A DNA stretch of 51,603 nucleotides from an uncultured Clostridia bacterium (GTDB lineage Bacteria > Bacillota > Clostridia > TANB77 > CAG-508), in contig CAKPDW010000003.1 in the NCBI GenBank assembly GCA_934149115.1, positions 1 to 51,603 of the forward strand, given 5' to 3'. Each line of letters begins with the position of its first letter. The stretch's first letter is position 1. A program made the translations under genes and the position numbers. The notes below the pieces were generated by a model. It was not told the DNA's origin, did no database searches, and saw nothing but the letters and a program-made list of their open reading frames with translations. Of the stretch, positions 17,995 to 26,027 are shown in pieces.

Positions 17995-19080
17995 TTGAAT
18001 CAAATTTTAGATCATAATGGACCTCAAAAGTCTCATGTACATAGAAATCCTAAGGATACTGAGAAAATAATTAGGGTGTATGCTTTTTTAATTATTTTAT
18101 TTGCTATATGTTTTATAGGAAAGGGTGCGTATTCAATTTATGAAAATAATAAGATTATGGGCGATATAGAAAATTCTTCACAAGAACAAGGTCCACAAAT
18201 TGTATTGAATGCTGATAATGATATTCTTTCTATAGAATCAACCTATTCTGCTCCAATTGAAAGCATTGCATATCAATGGTATAGGGGAAATGTTACAGCT
18301 GATGAGATAGAGAATTATGAAGCTAAAGCTGAAACAGCATCTGATAATTCAGATACATCTGATGATGAAGTACAAGAATCTGATGATGAAATAAAAGCTT
18401 TGGGAAAAGGTGATTTTGTTAAAGGAAATGGCGATACACAAATGAGGGTTGACAATATAGGAATTCCAAAAGGAAATACTACTATATTAGTTACTGTAAC
18501 TGCTAGAAATAATGTTGTTTCAAAATTTGTGCAGTCATATTATACAGAGGTTGGAGAGGATAGGATTGCTCCTACAATAAATGTCAAGGTACAAGGAAAA
18601 ACATTGTTGGTTACTGCGACAGATGAAACTGAGATTTCTAAATTAATATATTCTGTGAATGGCGGAAATGAAGAAGAAGTTACTGATGGAACAGATTCAA
18701 AAACAATAAAAGCTACAATACCAATTAGTGATACAGAAGAAAATGAAGTTGTAATTTCAGCTGTTGATAAGGCTAATAATACTGGATCATATAATCAAAC
18801 TTTTGATATATATTCAGGTACTCCTAAGATTGAATTTTCTGCGGAAGATGATTATAGTAAGATTTATGCAAAAATTTCTTATGGCAAAGGAATTAAGAGA
18901 ATAGAGTATGAACTTAATGGAGAGAAATCAGAAAAAGAATTTGATAATCCAGCGGATGTTAAAGAATACGAAATTGAATTGGATTCAAAGCCAGGTCATA
19001 ATGTAGTAACTGTTAAGGCATATGCTCAAGAGGAAGATGTGTATGCTGAGGAATCAGGTGAATGTGATTATAATCCATAA
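17995..19080 (+). CDS. Membrane-anchored protein with Ig-like extracellular domains
   Basis: About 361 residues. One membrane segment near the N-terminus (about 28-48) follows a short cytoplasmic part; the rest is outside. There is an acidic linker (SDNSDTSDDEVQESDDE) and then two or more all-beta, Ig-like stretches (TITV..N-type patterns such as RIAPTINVKVQGKTLLVTATDETEISKLIY is only one example of the strand pattern, shortened here to DRIAPTINVKVQGK). No enzyme motif. I prefer TTG 17995 because AAAGGA (17980-17985) is 9 nt upstream; the ATG at 17986 directly abuts that site. Role unknown; it begins a likely operon with the PF06541 and GGDEF genes. Confidence 0.65.
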   Translation: MNQILDHNGPQKSHVHRNPKDTEKIIRVYAFLIILFAICFIGKGAYSIYENNKIMGDIENSSQEQGPQIVLNADNDILSIESTYSAPIESIAYQWYRGNVTADEIENYEAKAETASDNSDTSDDEVQESDDEIKALGKGDFVKGNGDTQMRVDNIGIPKGNTTILVTVTARNNVVSKFVQSYYTEVGEDRIAPTINVKVQGKTLLVTATDETEISKLIYSVNGGNEEEVTDGTDSKTIKATIPISDTEENEVVISAVDKANNTGSYNQTFDIYSGTPKIEFSAEDDYSKIYAKISYGKGIKRIEYELNGEKSEKEFDNPADVKEYEIELDSKPGHNVVTVKAYAQEEDVYAEESGECDYNP

Positions 19081-19110
19081 TATTTAAGTTTAGTTTGAAA
19101 GGGTAATGTT

Positions 19111-19911
19111 ATGAATGAAATTGTTTTTCTTGGTGCATATTTTTTAGTTTATGCTTTTATTGGTTGGTGTTTAGAGTCTGTGTATAAATCAGTACTTCAG
19201 AAAAAGATAATAAATAGTGGTTTTTTGCATGGACCAATTTGCCCTATATATGGGTATGGAGCAATGATAATGTATTTGTCTTTGAAAGATGTTACAAATA
19301 ATATATTTGTTTTATTTTTCTTTGGACTTATTGTTCTTTCAGTTTTTGAATATATTGTTGGACTTTTTTTGGAGATTGTTTTTAAGACTAAGTATTGGGA
19401 TTATTCAAATAGAAAATTTAATATTCAAGGAAGGGTTTGTTTGTTAAATTCTTTTTATTGGGGAATACTGGGTATTATTTTTATGAAAGGAATTCATCCA
19501 TTTGTTGAGCGTATTGTTTCAGATATTCCTTTTGAATATTTAAGAATCGGTGTAATCGTTTCTATTGTTGTGATGTTAGTTGATACTGTTGTTACAACTA
19601 TTGGTCTTGTTAAGATTAATATCAAACTTAAAAATTGGAATAAAATTACTGAAAATATTAAGAATAAGGTTAATGCTATTAATGCTGTTAATTTAGGAAA
19701 AATTAAGAATTTAGAAATGAAAACTCATTATAAATTATTACAAAATAAACATATTGCTGATAATAAAGAAAAATTACTTTATGAATTAAAACAAAAGCAA
19801 GAACAATTACAAACTAAGTTGGAGAGAAGAATTGCTAGATTAAAGAAAGCGTTCCCAACAATGAATTCTGAGGCTTTAACTAATTTCTTAAATAACAGAA
19901 AAAAATCTTGA
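19111..19911 (+). CDS. Putative ABC-transporter type IV family membrane protein (PF06541)
   Basis: 266 residues. Four or five membrane helices in the first 175 residues, with the family's conserved blocks GWCLES, GFLHGPICPIYGYGA, a mid-helix E..VG...E and YWDYS..KFNIQGRVCLLNS. The last 90 residues are a charged coiled helix (Lys/Gln/Asn-rich), probably cytoplasmic. The family was named CmpB, putative ABC transporter, but its role is not established and no ABC ATPase is nearby. Ribosome site AAAGGG. It sits between an Ig-like membrane protein and a GGDEF regulator, 30 to 53 nt from each, suggesting cotranscription. Confidence 0.8.
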   Translation: MNEIVFLGAYFLVYAFIGWCLESVYKSVLQKKIINSGFLHGPICPIYGYGAMIMYLSLKDVTNNIFVLFFFGLIVLSVFEYIVGLFLEIVFKTKYWDYSNRKFNIQGRVCLLNSFYWGILGIIFMKGIHPFVERIVSDIPFEYLRIGVIVSIVVMLVDTVVTTIGLVKINIKLKNWNKITENIKNKVNAINAVNLGKIKNLEMKTHYKLLQNKHIADNKEKLLYELKQKQEQLQTKLERRIARLKKAFPTMNSEALTNFLNNRKKS

Positions 19912-19964
19912 AAATAATATTATTTTAGTATATATATTATTTGAGGAAAACAAAGGAGAAAGAT

Positions 19965-20891
19965 ATGATACAGGATATTTATATAATTGATAATACGCAA
20001 AATGTACAAAATGTTTTAAAAGAAATATTTAGAGATGAAGCTGATTTTCAGTTTAGTTCTGTTACAACTGAGAATTTGAATTTAGCTTTGAAAAATATTC
20101 CTGATATGATAATTATTGATGAAGATACAGTGGATATTGATATTATTCAATTATGCAAAAGTATTCGAGAGAATGAAGATAATAGTATTACTCCGATTGT
20201 TGTTGTTTCTTCTAATTGGGATAAGGACCATAGATTAAAGATTTTAGAACAGTCTATTGAATATTATATTTTAAAACCTATTGATAGAGAGTATTTTTAT
20301 TTTACGATAAAAAATATTTTGAGATTATTACAAAATAATAGAAGAATAAGTCCCCTTACTGGTTTACCTGGAAATGTTCAAATTCAGACTGAAATGAAAA
20401 AAAGGTTACTTAATAAAGAATATTTTGCAATGTTTTATTTTGATTTAGATAATTTCAAAGCTTATAACGATACATATGGATTTTCTAATGGTGATGAGAT
20501 TATAAAATTTACAGCACGTACAATTGTTAATAATATTCATGGAATTGGCTTAGAAAATAGTTTTATAGGACACATTGGTGGTGATGATTTCGTTGCTATT
20601 ACAGGAAAAACGGATTATGAAAAAATATGTAAGAATATTATTTTAGAGTTTGATTCATATGTAACTGGTTATTATAATGAAGAAGATGTGCAAAAGGGAT
20701 ATATTGAGGTTGCTAATAGGCGTGGTATTATAGAACAATTTCCTTTGACTTCTATTTCTATTGGGGTTGTTGAAATAGCTCCTGGTAGATTTAAGAGTAC
20801 TTTGGAGATTGGCGAGGTTGGAGCTCAGGTTAAGCATCAGGCTAAATCAATTATGGGAAGCACATATGTTATAAATAGAAGAAAGAAATAA
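19965..20891 (+). CDS. Response regulator with GGDEF domain, putative diguanylate cyclase
   Basis: 308 residues from the ATG at 19965 (AAAGGAG upstream; a TTG at 19941 lacks a site). An N-terminal receiver domain (about 1-120) has the phospho-acceptor Asp52 in IIIDEDT and Lys104 in YILKPI. A GGDEF domain (about 128-300) has LTGLPG, FDLDNFKAYND and the active-site signature as GGDDF (205-209). GG[DE][DE]F variants can be active, so synthesis of c-di-GMP from GTP is likely but unproven. The inhibitory RxxD site is missing before GGDDF. No histidine kinase is adjacent. It ends the 17995 operon with a strong terminator. Confidence 0.85.
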   Translation: MIQDIYIIDNTQNVQNVLKEIFRDEADFQFSSVTTENLNLALKNIPDMIIIDEDTVDIDIIQLCKSIRENEDNSITPIVVVSSNWDKDHRLKILEQSIEYYILKPIDREYFYFTIKNILRLLQNNRRISPLTGLPGNVQIQTEMKKRLLNKEYFAMFYFDLDNFKAYNDTYGFSNGDEIIKFTARTIVNNIHGIGLENSFIGHIGGDDFVAITGKTDYEKICKNIILEFDSYVTGYYNEEDVQKGYIEVANRRGIIEQFPLTSISIGVVEIAPGRFKSTLEIGEVGAQVKHQAKSIMGSTYVINRRKK

Positions 20892-20905
20892 GTAAGTATA
20901 AATTT

Positions 20906-20953
20906 AAAAGAGATTAAAGTATTTATAAATAAGTATTTTAATCTCTTTTTTTT
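20906..20953 (+). terminator. Terminator after the GGDEF gene
   Basis: 16-bp stem AAAAGAGATTAAAGTA / TATTTTAATCTCTTTT (one G-U pair), loop about 12 nt, T run. Confidence 0.85.
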
Positions 20954-20994
20954 CTATTAAAGGTAACGTTTGAAAACTGATTGCAAAAGAAAAG

Positions 20995-21160
20995 GAAAAA
21001 TCAATATAAAATTTTTGAATCATCGCGCAGGGACCAGACGAACGAAGTGAGTCCGATTGAAGCAATCTACGCATTGAAAAAATATAAAATTTTAATTTTT
21101 ATTTTTTGAATATAAAAGATTGCGACAGCAAGATGTGAAAAAATTTTTATATGATTTTTC
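20995..21160. repeat. Element bounded by 22-nt imperfect inverted repeats
   Basis: The ends GAAAAATCAATATAAAATTT.. (20995-21016) and ..AAATTTTTATATGATTTTTC (21139-21160) are near reverse complements. Inside is a GC-richer patch (21022-21070) with GGACCAGACGAACGAAGTGA, a GATTG-AAG-CAATC hairpin and no ORF. It resembles a small non-autonomous mobile element or a structured RNA. Confidence 0.45.
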
Positions 21161-21180
21161 TGTGTATGTATTTATTTTTC

Positions 21181-21257
21181 TGTCAAAGGTAACGGTGAAG
21201 CTTTGACATCTTTGCTGTCAAACTTCTTCTGCCACTATTTGACACTTTTGCAATTAA
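21181..21257 (-). repeat. Dispersed imperfect-palindrome repeat, copy R2
   Basis: On the minus strand it reads TTAATTGCAAAAGTGTC ... TTACCTTTGACA, matching R1 (180-254) over almost its full length. The inner hairpin TTTGACA/TGTCAAA is kept while bases around it vary. Confidence 0.75.
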
Positions 21258-21280
21258 TTTTTGTATTAGAATTTGTTTTT

Positions 21281-21303
21281 AATGGAGCACACTGTGCTCC
21301 ATT
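21281..21303. repeat. 23-nt palindrome GGAGCACA-c-TGTGCTCC
   Basis: Perfect 11-nt arms (AATGGAGCACA / TGTGCTCCATT) around one base. The core recurs at 51271-51287, and in both places a copy of the dispersed repeat lies 24 to 28 nt away in the same relative arrangement. It may be one end of that element or a protein-binding site. Confidence 0.7.
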
Positions 21304-21426
21304 ACTTATTTTTATAGAAAAAAATAATAATTTATTGTTGATTTGATAGCAAATTGTGTCAAAAAAGGTTGAAAAAATGAGATTTTCAGAAAAAAATTGG
21401 AAAGTCAACTGCTAAAATAAGTAATA

Positions 21427-21454
21427 AAATGGAGAAAAATGGAGAAAAATGGAG
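21427..21454 (+). repeat. 10-nt tandem repeat, nearly three units
   Basis: AAAATGGAGA repeated with a period of 10 (GGAG at 21431, 21441, 21451). Each unit resembles a ribosome site, but no start codon or ORF follows. Confidence 0.6.
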
Positions 21455-21535
21455 CTTTACATATTTTAATGAGAAAATTAACTTTGTTGAAATTGCATAA
21501 AATGTTATAAAGGAGGAAATGCTAAAATATGAAAA

Positions 21536-21564
21536 TTGATTAAAAGTTGTATAAATGGTATAAT
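21536..21564 (+). promoter_or_regulatory. SigA-type promoter of the first M23 gene
   Basis: TTGATT, 17-nt spacer, TATAAT with extended TGG, 46 nt before the proposed AUC start. Confidence 0.8.
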
Positions 21565-21609
21565 AATTGATGCGTGACGAAAATTTTTGAGAAAAAGGAG
21601 TGAATATTT

Positions 21610-22698
21610 ATCGTAAGTAAGTGTATAAAATATTATGGAAAAAGACTGTTTAAAATCTCTATGATTATTACTGTTGGTCTTTTAATAATAGCATCATTCA
21701 TTTACATTAAATATAAACCATTGTATAGAGTTACGTTAAATGGTAAAGTAATTGGATATGTTACGGACAAAAGAAAAATGCAAGAAAAAATTGAAGAATT
21801 TGAGAATAATTTAGAGGGGAACATCACTTCAATAAAGGTCGAAGCTATGCCAGAGTATGAACTTGAATTAGTTAGTGGTATTAAAGAAGGCGATACAGTT
21901 GAAAATGAAGTTCTTGCGATGGTTGAAGAAAATGCAGAGATAAAGTGTAGAACGTATGCAATTAAGTTGGACGGAAATGAAAAGGCAATTGTAAACAGCC
22001 AGGAGGAAGCAGAAAGTGTTGTTAATGATATTAGAACTGCTACTACTGAAGCTGTTGAGTTGAATTTAGAAATTGAAGAACAAGAAAAAGATATAAAGGA
22101 AGTTAATCCAGATACGACTACAACTGAGGTTGCTAAAACTGAAATTAACAAGGATGTTGAAGTAAAGGTTCAAGAATATGAAAAAGCACAAGAAGAAGCA
22201 AGAAAGGCTGAGGAAGCTAAGAAAGCGGAAGAAGCTAAAAAAGTTGCTGCTGCTAAAAAAGCTTCAACAGTTTCTGCCAGAAATTCTTCTGCAACAAGAG
22301 GAACTGCAGGAGCATCTATTCCTGCTACTGGTGCTAAGTTCATGAGACCTGTTAAGGGAGCTACTATAACGTCACCTTATGGTAAAAGATCTTCTGGTTT
22401 TCATACTGGAACTGATTTTGCTATAGCTCAAGGTACTCCAGTTTATGCAGCTGCTTCTGGAACTGTTATTTTTTCTGGAAGAAAAGGATCTTACGGAAAC
22501 TTAGTTATTATTGACCATGGTAATGGTTACCAAACATATTATGCACATTGTTATGCATTATATGTTTCTGTTGGTCAAACAGTTTCACAGGGTCAAAATA
22601 TTTCGGCTGTTGGAACAACAGGTAATTCAACTGGACCTCATTTGCATTTTGAAATTAGATATAACGGAAGTACTTTAAATCCACTAGGTTATGTTTAA
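21610..22698 (+). CDS. M23 family peptidoglycan endopeptidase, membrane-anchored (probable AUC start)
   Basis: Lysostaphin-type metallopeptidase that cuts peptide cross-bridges outside the membrane. N-terminal membrane helix, a region with LNGKVIGYV and MPEYELELVSG, an Ala/Lys/Glu-rich helical linker (KAEEAKKAEEAKKV), then the M23 domain with HTGTD, YAHC and GPHLHFE (zinc ligands His, Asp, His). The first ATG (21661) lies inside the helix, has no ribosome site and loses the basic cytoplasmic part. AAGGAG at 21595-21600 is 9 nt before ATC 21610. From there the lead to LNG is 45 residues, against 43 in the paralogue at 30863-31873. So I propose AUC as start, 362 residues; a mutated start or base error is the alternative. 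Confidence 0.85.
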   Translation: MVSKCIKYYGKRLFKISMIITVGLLIIASFIYIKYKPLYRVTLNGKVIGYVTDKRKMQEKIEEFENNLEGNITSIKVEAMPEYELELVSGIKEGDTVENEVLAMVEENAEIKCRTYAIKLDGNEKAIVNSQEEAESVVNDIRTATTEAVELNLEIEEQEKDIKEVNPDTTTTEVAKTEINKDVEVKVQEYEKAQEEARKAEEAKKAEEAKKVAAAKKASTVSARNSSATRGTAGASIPATGAKFMRPVKGATITSPYGKRSSGFHTGTDFAIAQGTPVYAAASGTVIFSGRKGSYGNLVIIDHGNGYQTYYAHCYALYVSVGQTVSQGQNISAVGTTGNSTGPHLHFEIRYNGSTLNPLGYV

Positions 22699-22706
22699 TA
22701 TTTTGG

Positions 22707-22746
22707 AAATAGGAGAATGTCATTAGATGTTTTCCTATTTTTTTTA
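22707..22746 (+). terminator. Terminator after the first M23 gene
   Basis: 11-bp stem AAATAGGAGAA / TTTTCCTATTT (one G-U), 12-nt loop, T run of eight. Confidence 0.85.
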
Positions 22747-22781
22747 CTTATAAAATCGAAAAATTTCAAATTTGTTCTGGC

Positions 22782-22810
22782 TTGTAAATTGGTGTATACA
22801 ATGATATACT
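22782..22810 (+). promoter_or_regulatory. SigA-type promoter of the rpiB-tagO run
   Basis: TTGTAA, 17-nt spacer, TATACT with extended TGA, about 30 nt before rpiB. Confidence 0.65.
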
Positions 22811-22839
22811 ACTATATATTGATAGAAAGGGAGAATGAT

Positions 22840-23283
22840 ATGATTTATTTGGGTGCTGACCATAGAGGGTATGGATTAAAAGAGGAAATAAAAAAATATT
22901 TTGAATCTCAAAATGTTGAATTTAAGGATTATGGTACTTATTCTACAGAAGTTACTCATTATCCACTTATAGCAAGCAAGGTTTGTACTGATATGGATGT
23001 TGAAAAGGATAGAGCTATTTTAATTTGTGGTTCTGGTATTGGTATGTCAATGGTTGCTAATAAGTTCAAGGGGATTCGTGCTGGTATATGTTCTTCTGTA
23101 ATGTCAGCAGAGGATGGAAAACAGCATTCTGATTTGAATGTTTTAGTTTTAGCAGGAGATTTTATTACTAAGGATGATGCAATTGAAATTATTAAGGTTT
23201 GGCAGAATGCAGAGTTCTTAAATGGAAGATATCTTGAGAGATTAGAAATGATAAAAGAAATTGAAGAAAAAAATATGAAATAA
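22840..23283 (+). CDS. rpiB: Ribose-5-phosphate isomerase B
   Basis: Interconverts ribose 5-phosphate and ribulose 5-phosphate (pentose phosphate pathway); RpiB-fold enzymes also act on allose or galactose 6-phosphates. 147 residues from the ATG at 22840, which gives the family N-terminus MIYLGADHRGYGLK and is preceded by AAAGGGAG. An ATG at 22717 would add 41 hydrophobic residues encoded across a terminator and promoter, so I reject it. Motifs: GADHRG, DYGTYS, LICGSGIGMSMVANKFKGIRA with the catalytic cysteine, then SAEDGKQHSDLNVLVLAGD. It is 12 nt before the tagO-like gene. Confidence 0.93.
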   Translation: MIYLGADHRGYGLKEEIKKYFESQNVEFKDYGTYSTEVTHYPLIASKVCTDMDVEKDRAILICGSGIGMSMVANKFKGIRAGICSSVMSAEDGKQHSDLNVLVLAGDFITKDDAIEIIKVWQNAEFLNGRYLERLEMIKEIEEKNMK

Positions 23284-23295
23284 GGAGTTTTAGTT

Positions 23296-24408
23296 ATGTG
23301 GGGAGATATTATTATTGCGTTTCTGTTAGCTTTTATTACAGCGTTTATGATAACACCTAAAACTATCAAATTGGCTAAAAAAATAGGTGCTGTAGATAGT
23401 CCCAAGGATGAAAGAAGAATTAATAAGGTTGTTATGCCTAGATTAGGTGGAGTCGCTGTAGTATGTGGATTTTTGGTATCAATATTATATTTATTGATTA
23501 GTTTGACTTTGGAGAATCAGATTAATTTGAGTGATGGAAATTATCATTTAAAATTATGTGGCTTTTTTATTGGAATGGCTTTAATTGTAGTTACATGTTT
23601 TTTTGATGATGTGAAAGGACTTTCAGCTGTAACAAAATTGGTTGTACAAATTTTAGCTGCTTGTGCTGTAGTTGCTTCAGGTATTAGAATTGATATTTCT
23701 CATATTGACTTTTTTAAAAGATTTAGTGATTCAACTAATTTCTTAAGTACATTGTCAACAATAGTTACTATAGGATGGATTGTTGGAATTACAAATGCAA
23801 TAAACTTAATTGATGGTTTAGATGGTTTATCTTCTGGAATTTCAATAATTTCATGTGTATCAATGTTAATTATTTTTGCTTTAAATGGTTCACCAGCAGT
23901 ATCAATTATTATGATTACTTCATTAATAGGTGCTTTGGTTGGATTTTTACCATATAATTTGAATCCAGCTAAAACATTTATAGGAGATACTGGTTCAAAC
24001 TTTTTAGGTTATTCATTGGCTGTTATTTCGATTTTAGGTGTTGCGAAAACGTATACAGCGCTTGTGGTTGTATTACCAATAATTATTTTAGGATTGCCTA
24101 TATTTGATACATTATTTGCAATTGTTAGAAGGGTTATAAAAAGCAGATCAATTAAGGGGATTATGAAACCTGATGCTGGACATTTACATCATAAGTTATT
24201 AAAGCATGGATTTTCACAGAAGGAAGCTGTTGTGATTTTATATTGCATAAGTGCTTCTTTGGGAATGTTTGCAATTATTTTATTAGAAAGTGGTATTTGG
24301 AAGGCGTTATCTTTCTTGCTCATAGTAGTTGCTGTTTTTGCTTTAGGATTTAAAGAATTTTTTGAGGAAATAAAAAAGGATGATGTTGAAACAAAAGATG
24401 AGAAATAG
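23296..24408 (+). CDS. tagO: Undecaprenyl-phosphate glycosyl-1-phosphate transferase (TagO/WecA-like)
   Basis: MraY/WecA family membrane enzyme that links a sugar-1-phosphate, usually GlcNAc, to undecaprenyl phosphate and so starts wall teichoic acid or other surface polymer synthesis. 370 residues, about 11 membrane helices. Diagnostic motifs: FFDDVKGL, NAINLIDGLDGLSSG, FIGDTGSNFLGY and the sugar-binding loop AGHLHHKLLKHGFS (the HxHH motif of the WecA/TagO branch; MraY differs here). The C-terminus is charged. RAAGGAG-type site upstream. The following pilin-LRR gene begins 12 nt later, with its ribosome site overlapping this stop codon. Confidence 0.9.
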   Translation: MWGDIIIAFLLAFITAFMITPKTIKLAKKIGAVDSPKDERRINKVVMPRLGGVAVVCGFLVSILYLLISLTLENQINLSDGNYHLKLCGFFIGMALIVVTCFFDDVKGLSAVTKLVVQILAACAVVASGIRIDISHIDFFKRFSDSTNFLSTLSTIVTIGWIVGITNAINLIDGLDGLSSGISIISCVSMLIIFALNGSPAVSIIMITSLIGALVGFLPYNLNPAKTFIGDTGSNFLGYSLAVISILGVAKTYTALVVVLPIIILGLPIFDTLFAIVRRVIKSRSIKGIMKPDAGHLHHKLLKHGFSQKEAVVILYCISASLGMFAIILLESGIWKALSFLLIVVAVFALGFKEFFEEIKKDDVETKDEK

Positions 24409-24420
24409 GAGAAATTGAGT

Positions 24421-25962
24421 ATGAAAAAGTTCTTATCGAGAGAGAATGGAGTTACGATTATTACTGTTACATCTATGATTATTGTAATTGCAGTAATTTT
24501 ATCAGTTATTGTATATTACGCGAGAAATTCTATACAAATGGAGGCTTTTGGAAACATGAGAGCTGATGTTGAGGAGATAGAAAATAAGGCTCAAATGTAT
24601 TATATTGAAAAGGGAACATTGCCTATTGAACAAGATGTATCTAAGACGAGAATGCAGATGGAGGGTGATGATGAATTTTTCAATCCTAATGATGGTGATG
24701 TTTATTATTTAATAAATGTTGATTTGATTGATGTAAATCTAATGTATGATTCAGAATATTATATTAATGATGTAACTCATACTGTGTATGCAGAGAAAAC
24801 AATAAAAATTAATGGAAAGAAATATCCTAGACCAAAGGAAGATTTTGATAGATTAAATGTTGCTTCAAGCAGTATTGAGTGGGAAAATGAGTGTTATACA
24901 GCTTCAAGCGATATGTTTTCTTTTGATAATGATGGATATATTACAGGGATTAATATAGAATTTTGCAATTTGCATCGTAATGATTCTAAATATACAAGAT
25001 TTTTTACAGATGCTATTAATTGGAAAAACTTGATAATACCTGCATATCAAAGCAATGGACAACCTGTTGTGGGTATTAGAACAGATGCGTTTACTAATAT
25101 TAATATTAATGGTGGAGTTTTAAAAATACCTAGTTCAATAAAAAATGTTGAGAATTCAATAATTGGTTCAACTATTAGCTTAGATGTTATGTATGTAAAT
25201 GCTAAAAATATTGATATAGACGCATTTAATGGAAGAGGCTTTAGTCAAGTTAATAAAATTGTTATAGGTCCAGAGTGTCATATACCTGATGGTAATTCTG
25301 CTGGAAATGGAGTCTTTTCTATGGCACAAAATCTTAGTGATGTAGTTATTGGAACAACTTCTTTAGGAAAATATGCTTTTTCAAATTGTATTAATCTTAA
25401 GAATATTCAATTTGAAAGTTCATTAAAAATAATTCCTGAAGGATGTTTTATGAATAGTTCCAATGCGAATAATTCAATTAATGTTGTATTTCCTGATTCG
25501 TTAACAAGGATTGAAAAACGTGCTTTTGCTAATGGTGCAATTGAAGAACTTAATATGACAGAGGCTCTTGAATATATTGGAGAAGAAGCTTTTGCTTCTG
25601 TTAATTGGGGACAACCAAAATTGAAAAAAATTAATTTTAATGGTAATACTAGAATTACTGAAATACAGCAAAAAACTTTTATTGGATGTAATAATTTGAC
25701 TAGTGTTACTTTAGGAGATTCAGTAAAGATTATTAAAAAATCTGCCTTTGAGAGATGTACAAATAATTTATCATTAGTTGTATGTAATGATAAGCTTGAA
25801 ACGATTGAGGATTCTGCTTTTAAAGATTGTTCTGCCTTGCAAAATGGTTCTGTTCAATTTAATAAAGGATTGAAGTATATTGGACATTATGCTTTTGCAG
25901 GTACAAATTTACAGAATAGAAATATTCCGAGTGGAACTCAATATGAATCAGATTCTTTTTAG
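24421..25962 (+). CDS. Pilin-like N-terminus fused to BspA-type leucine-rich repeats
   Basis: 513 residues from the ATG at 24421, with AGGAG 9 nt upstream that overlaps the tagO stop. The N-terminus MKKFLSRENG|VTIITVTSMIIV... resembles a prepilin leader plus hydrophobic helix, again without Glu at mature position 5 (here Ile/Thr). A helical pilin stem and small domain follow to about 140. From about 250 to 513 there are LRR_5 (BspA, Treponema-type) repeats, for example SLTRIEKRAFANGAIEELNM and DSVKIIKKSAFERC. BspA repeats often bind host or surface molecules. It is probably an exported adhesin using a pilin-type export signal. The adjacent acpS-operon pilin-like protein shares this signal. 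Confidence 0.8.
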   Translation: MKKFLSRENGVTIITVTSMIIVIAVILSVIVYYARNSIQMEAFGNMRADVEEIENKAQMYYIEKGTLPIEQDVSKTRMQMEGDDEFFNPNDGDVYYLINVDLIDVNLMYDSEYYINDVTHTVYAEKTIKINGKKYPRPKEDFDRLNVASSSIEWENECYTASSDMFSFDNDGYITGINIEFCNLHRNDSKYTRFFTDAINWKNLIIPAYQSNGQPVVGIRTDAFTNININGGVLKIPSSIKNVENSIIGSTISLDVMYVNAKNIDIDAFNGRGFSQVNKIVIGPECHIPDGNSAGNGVFSMAQNLSDVVIGTTSLGKYAFSNCINLKNIQFESSLKIIPEGCFMNSSNANNSINVVFPDSLTRIEKRAFANGAIEELNMTEALEYIGEEAFASVNWGQPKLKKINFNGNTRITEIQQKTFIGCNNLTSVTLGDSVKIIKKSAFERCTNNLSLVVCNDKLETIEDSAFKDCSALQNGSVQFNKGLKYIGHYAFAGTNLQNRNIPSGTQYESDSF

Positions 25963-25979
25963 AAGTGTATATATAAAAG

Positions 25980-26011
25980 AAAGAAGCCGAATTATTATCG
26001 ACTTCTTTTTT
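25980..26011. terminator. Bidirectional terminator
   Basis: AAAGAAGCCGA / TCGACTTCTTT (one mismatch), 7-nt loop, flanked by A and T runs. Lies between the convergent genes 24421-25962 (+) and 26028-26735 (-). Confidence 0.75.
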
Positions 26012-26027
26012 GATGTTTAGAAATAGT

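Larger units (their letters stand above)
20892..21609. other. Gene-free, repeat-rich stretch
   Basis: About 720 bases without a credible gene. Contents in order: terminator (20906-20953); a truncated repeat piece (GGTAACGTTTGAAAACTGATTG, shortened: GGTAACGTTTGAAAAC, 20961-20976); an inverted-repeat-bounded element (20995-21160); repeat copy R2 (21181-21257); a 23-nt palindrome (21281-21303); a 10-nt tandem repeat (21427-21454); and the promoter of the M23 gene. Confidence 0.7.

Noticed and set aside
21022..21070. tRNA-like or tmRNA-like sequence
   Set aside because: No cloverleaf, no CCA end and no T-loop GTTCRA could be fitted.
21427..21454. CRISPR-like repeat
   Set aside because: Only three 10-nt units without spacers.
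22717..22839. 41-residue N-terminal extension of RpiB
   Set aside because: It crosses a terminator and promoter; the family start is ATG 22840 with a good ribosome site.
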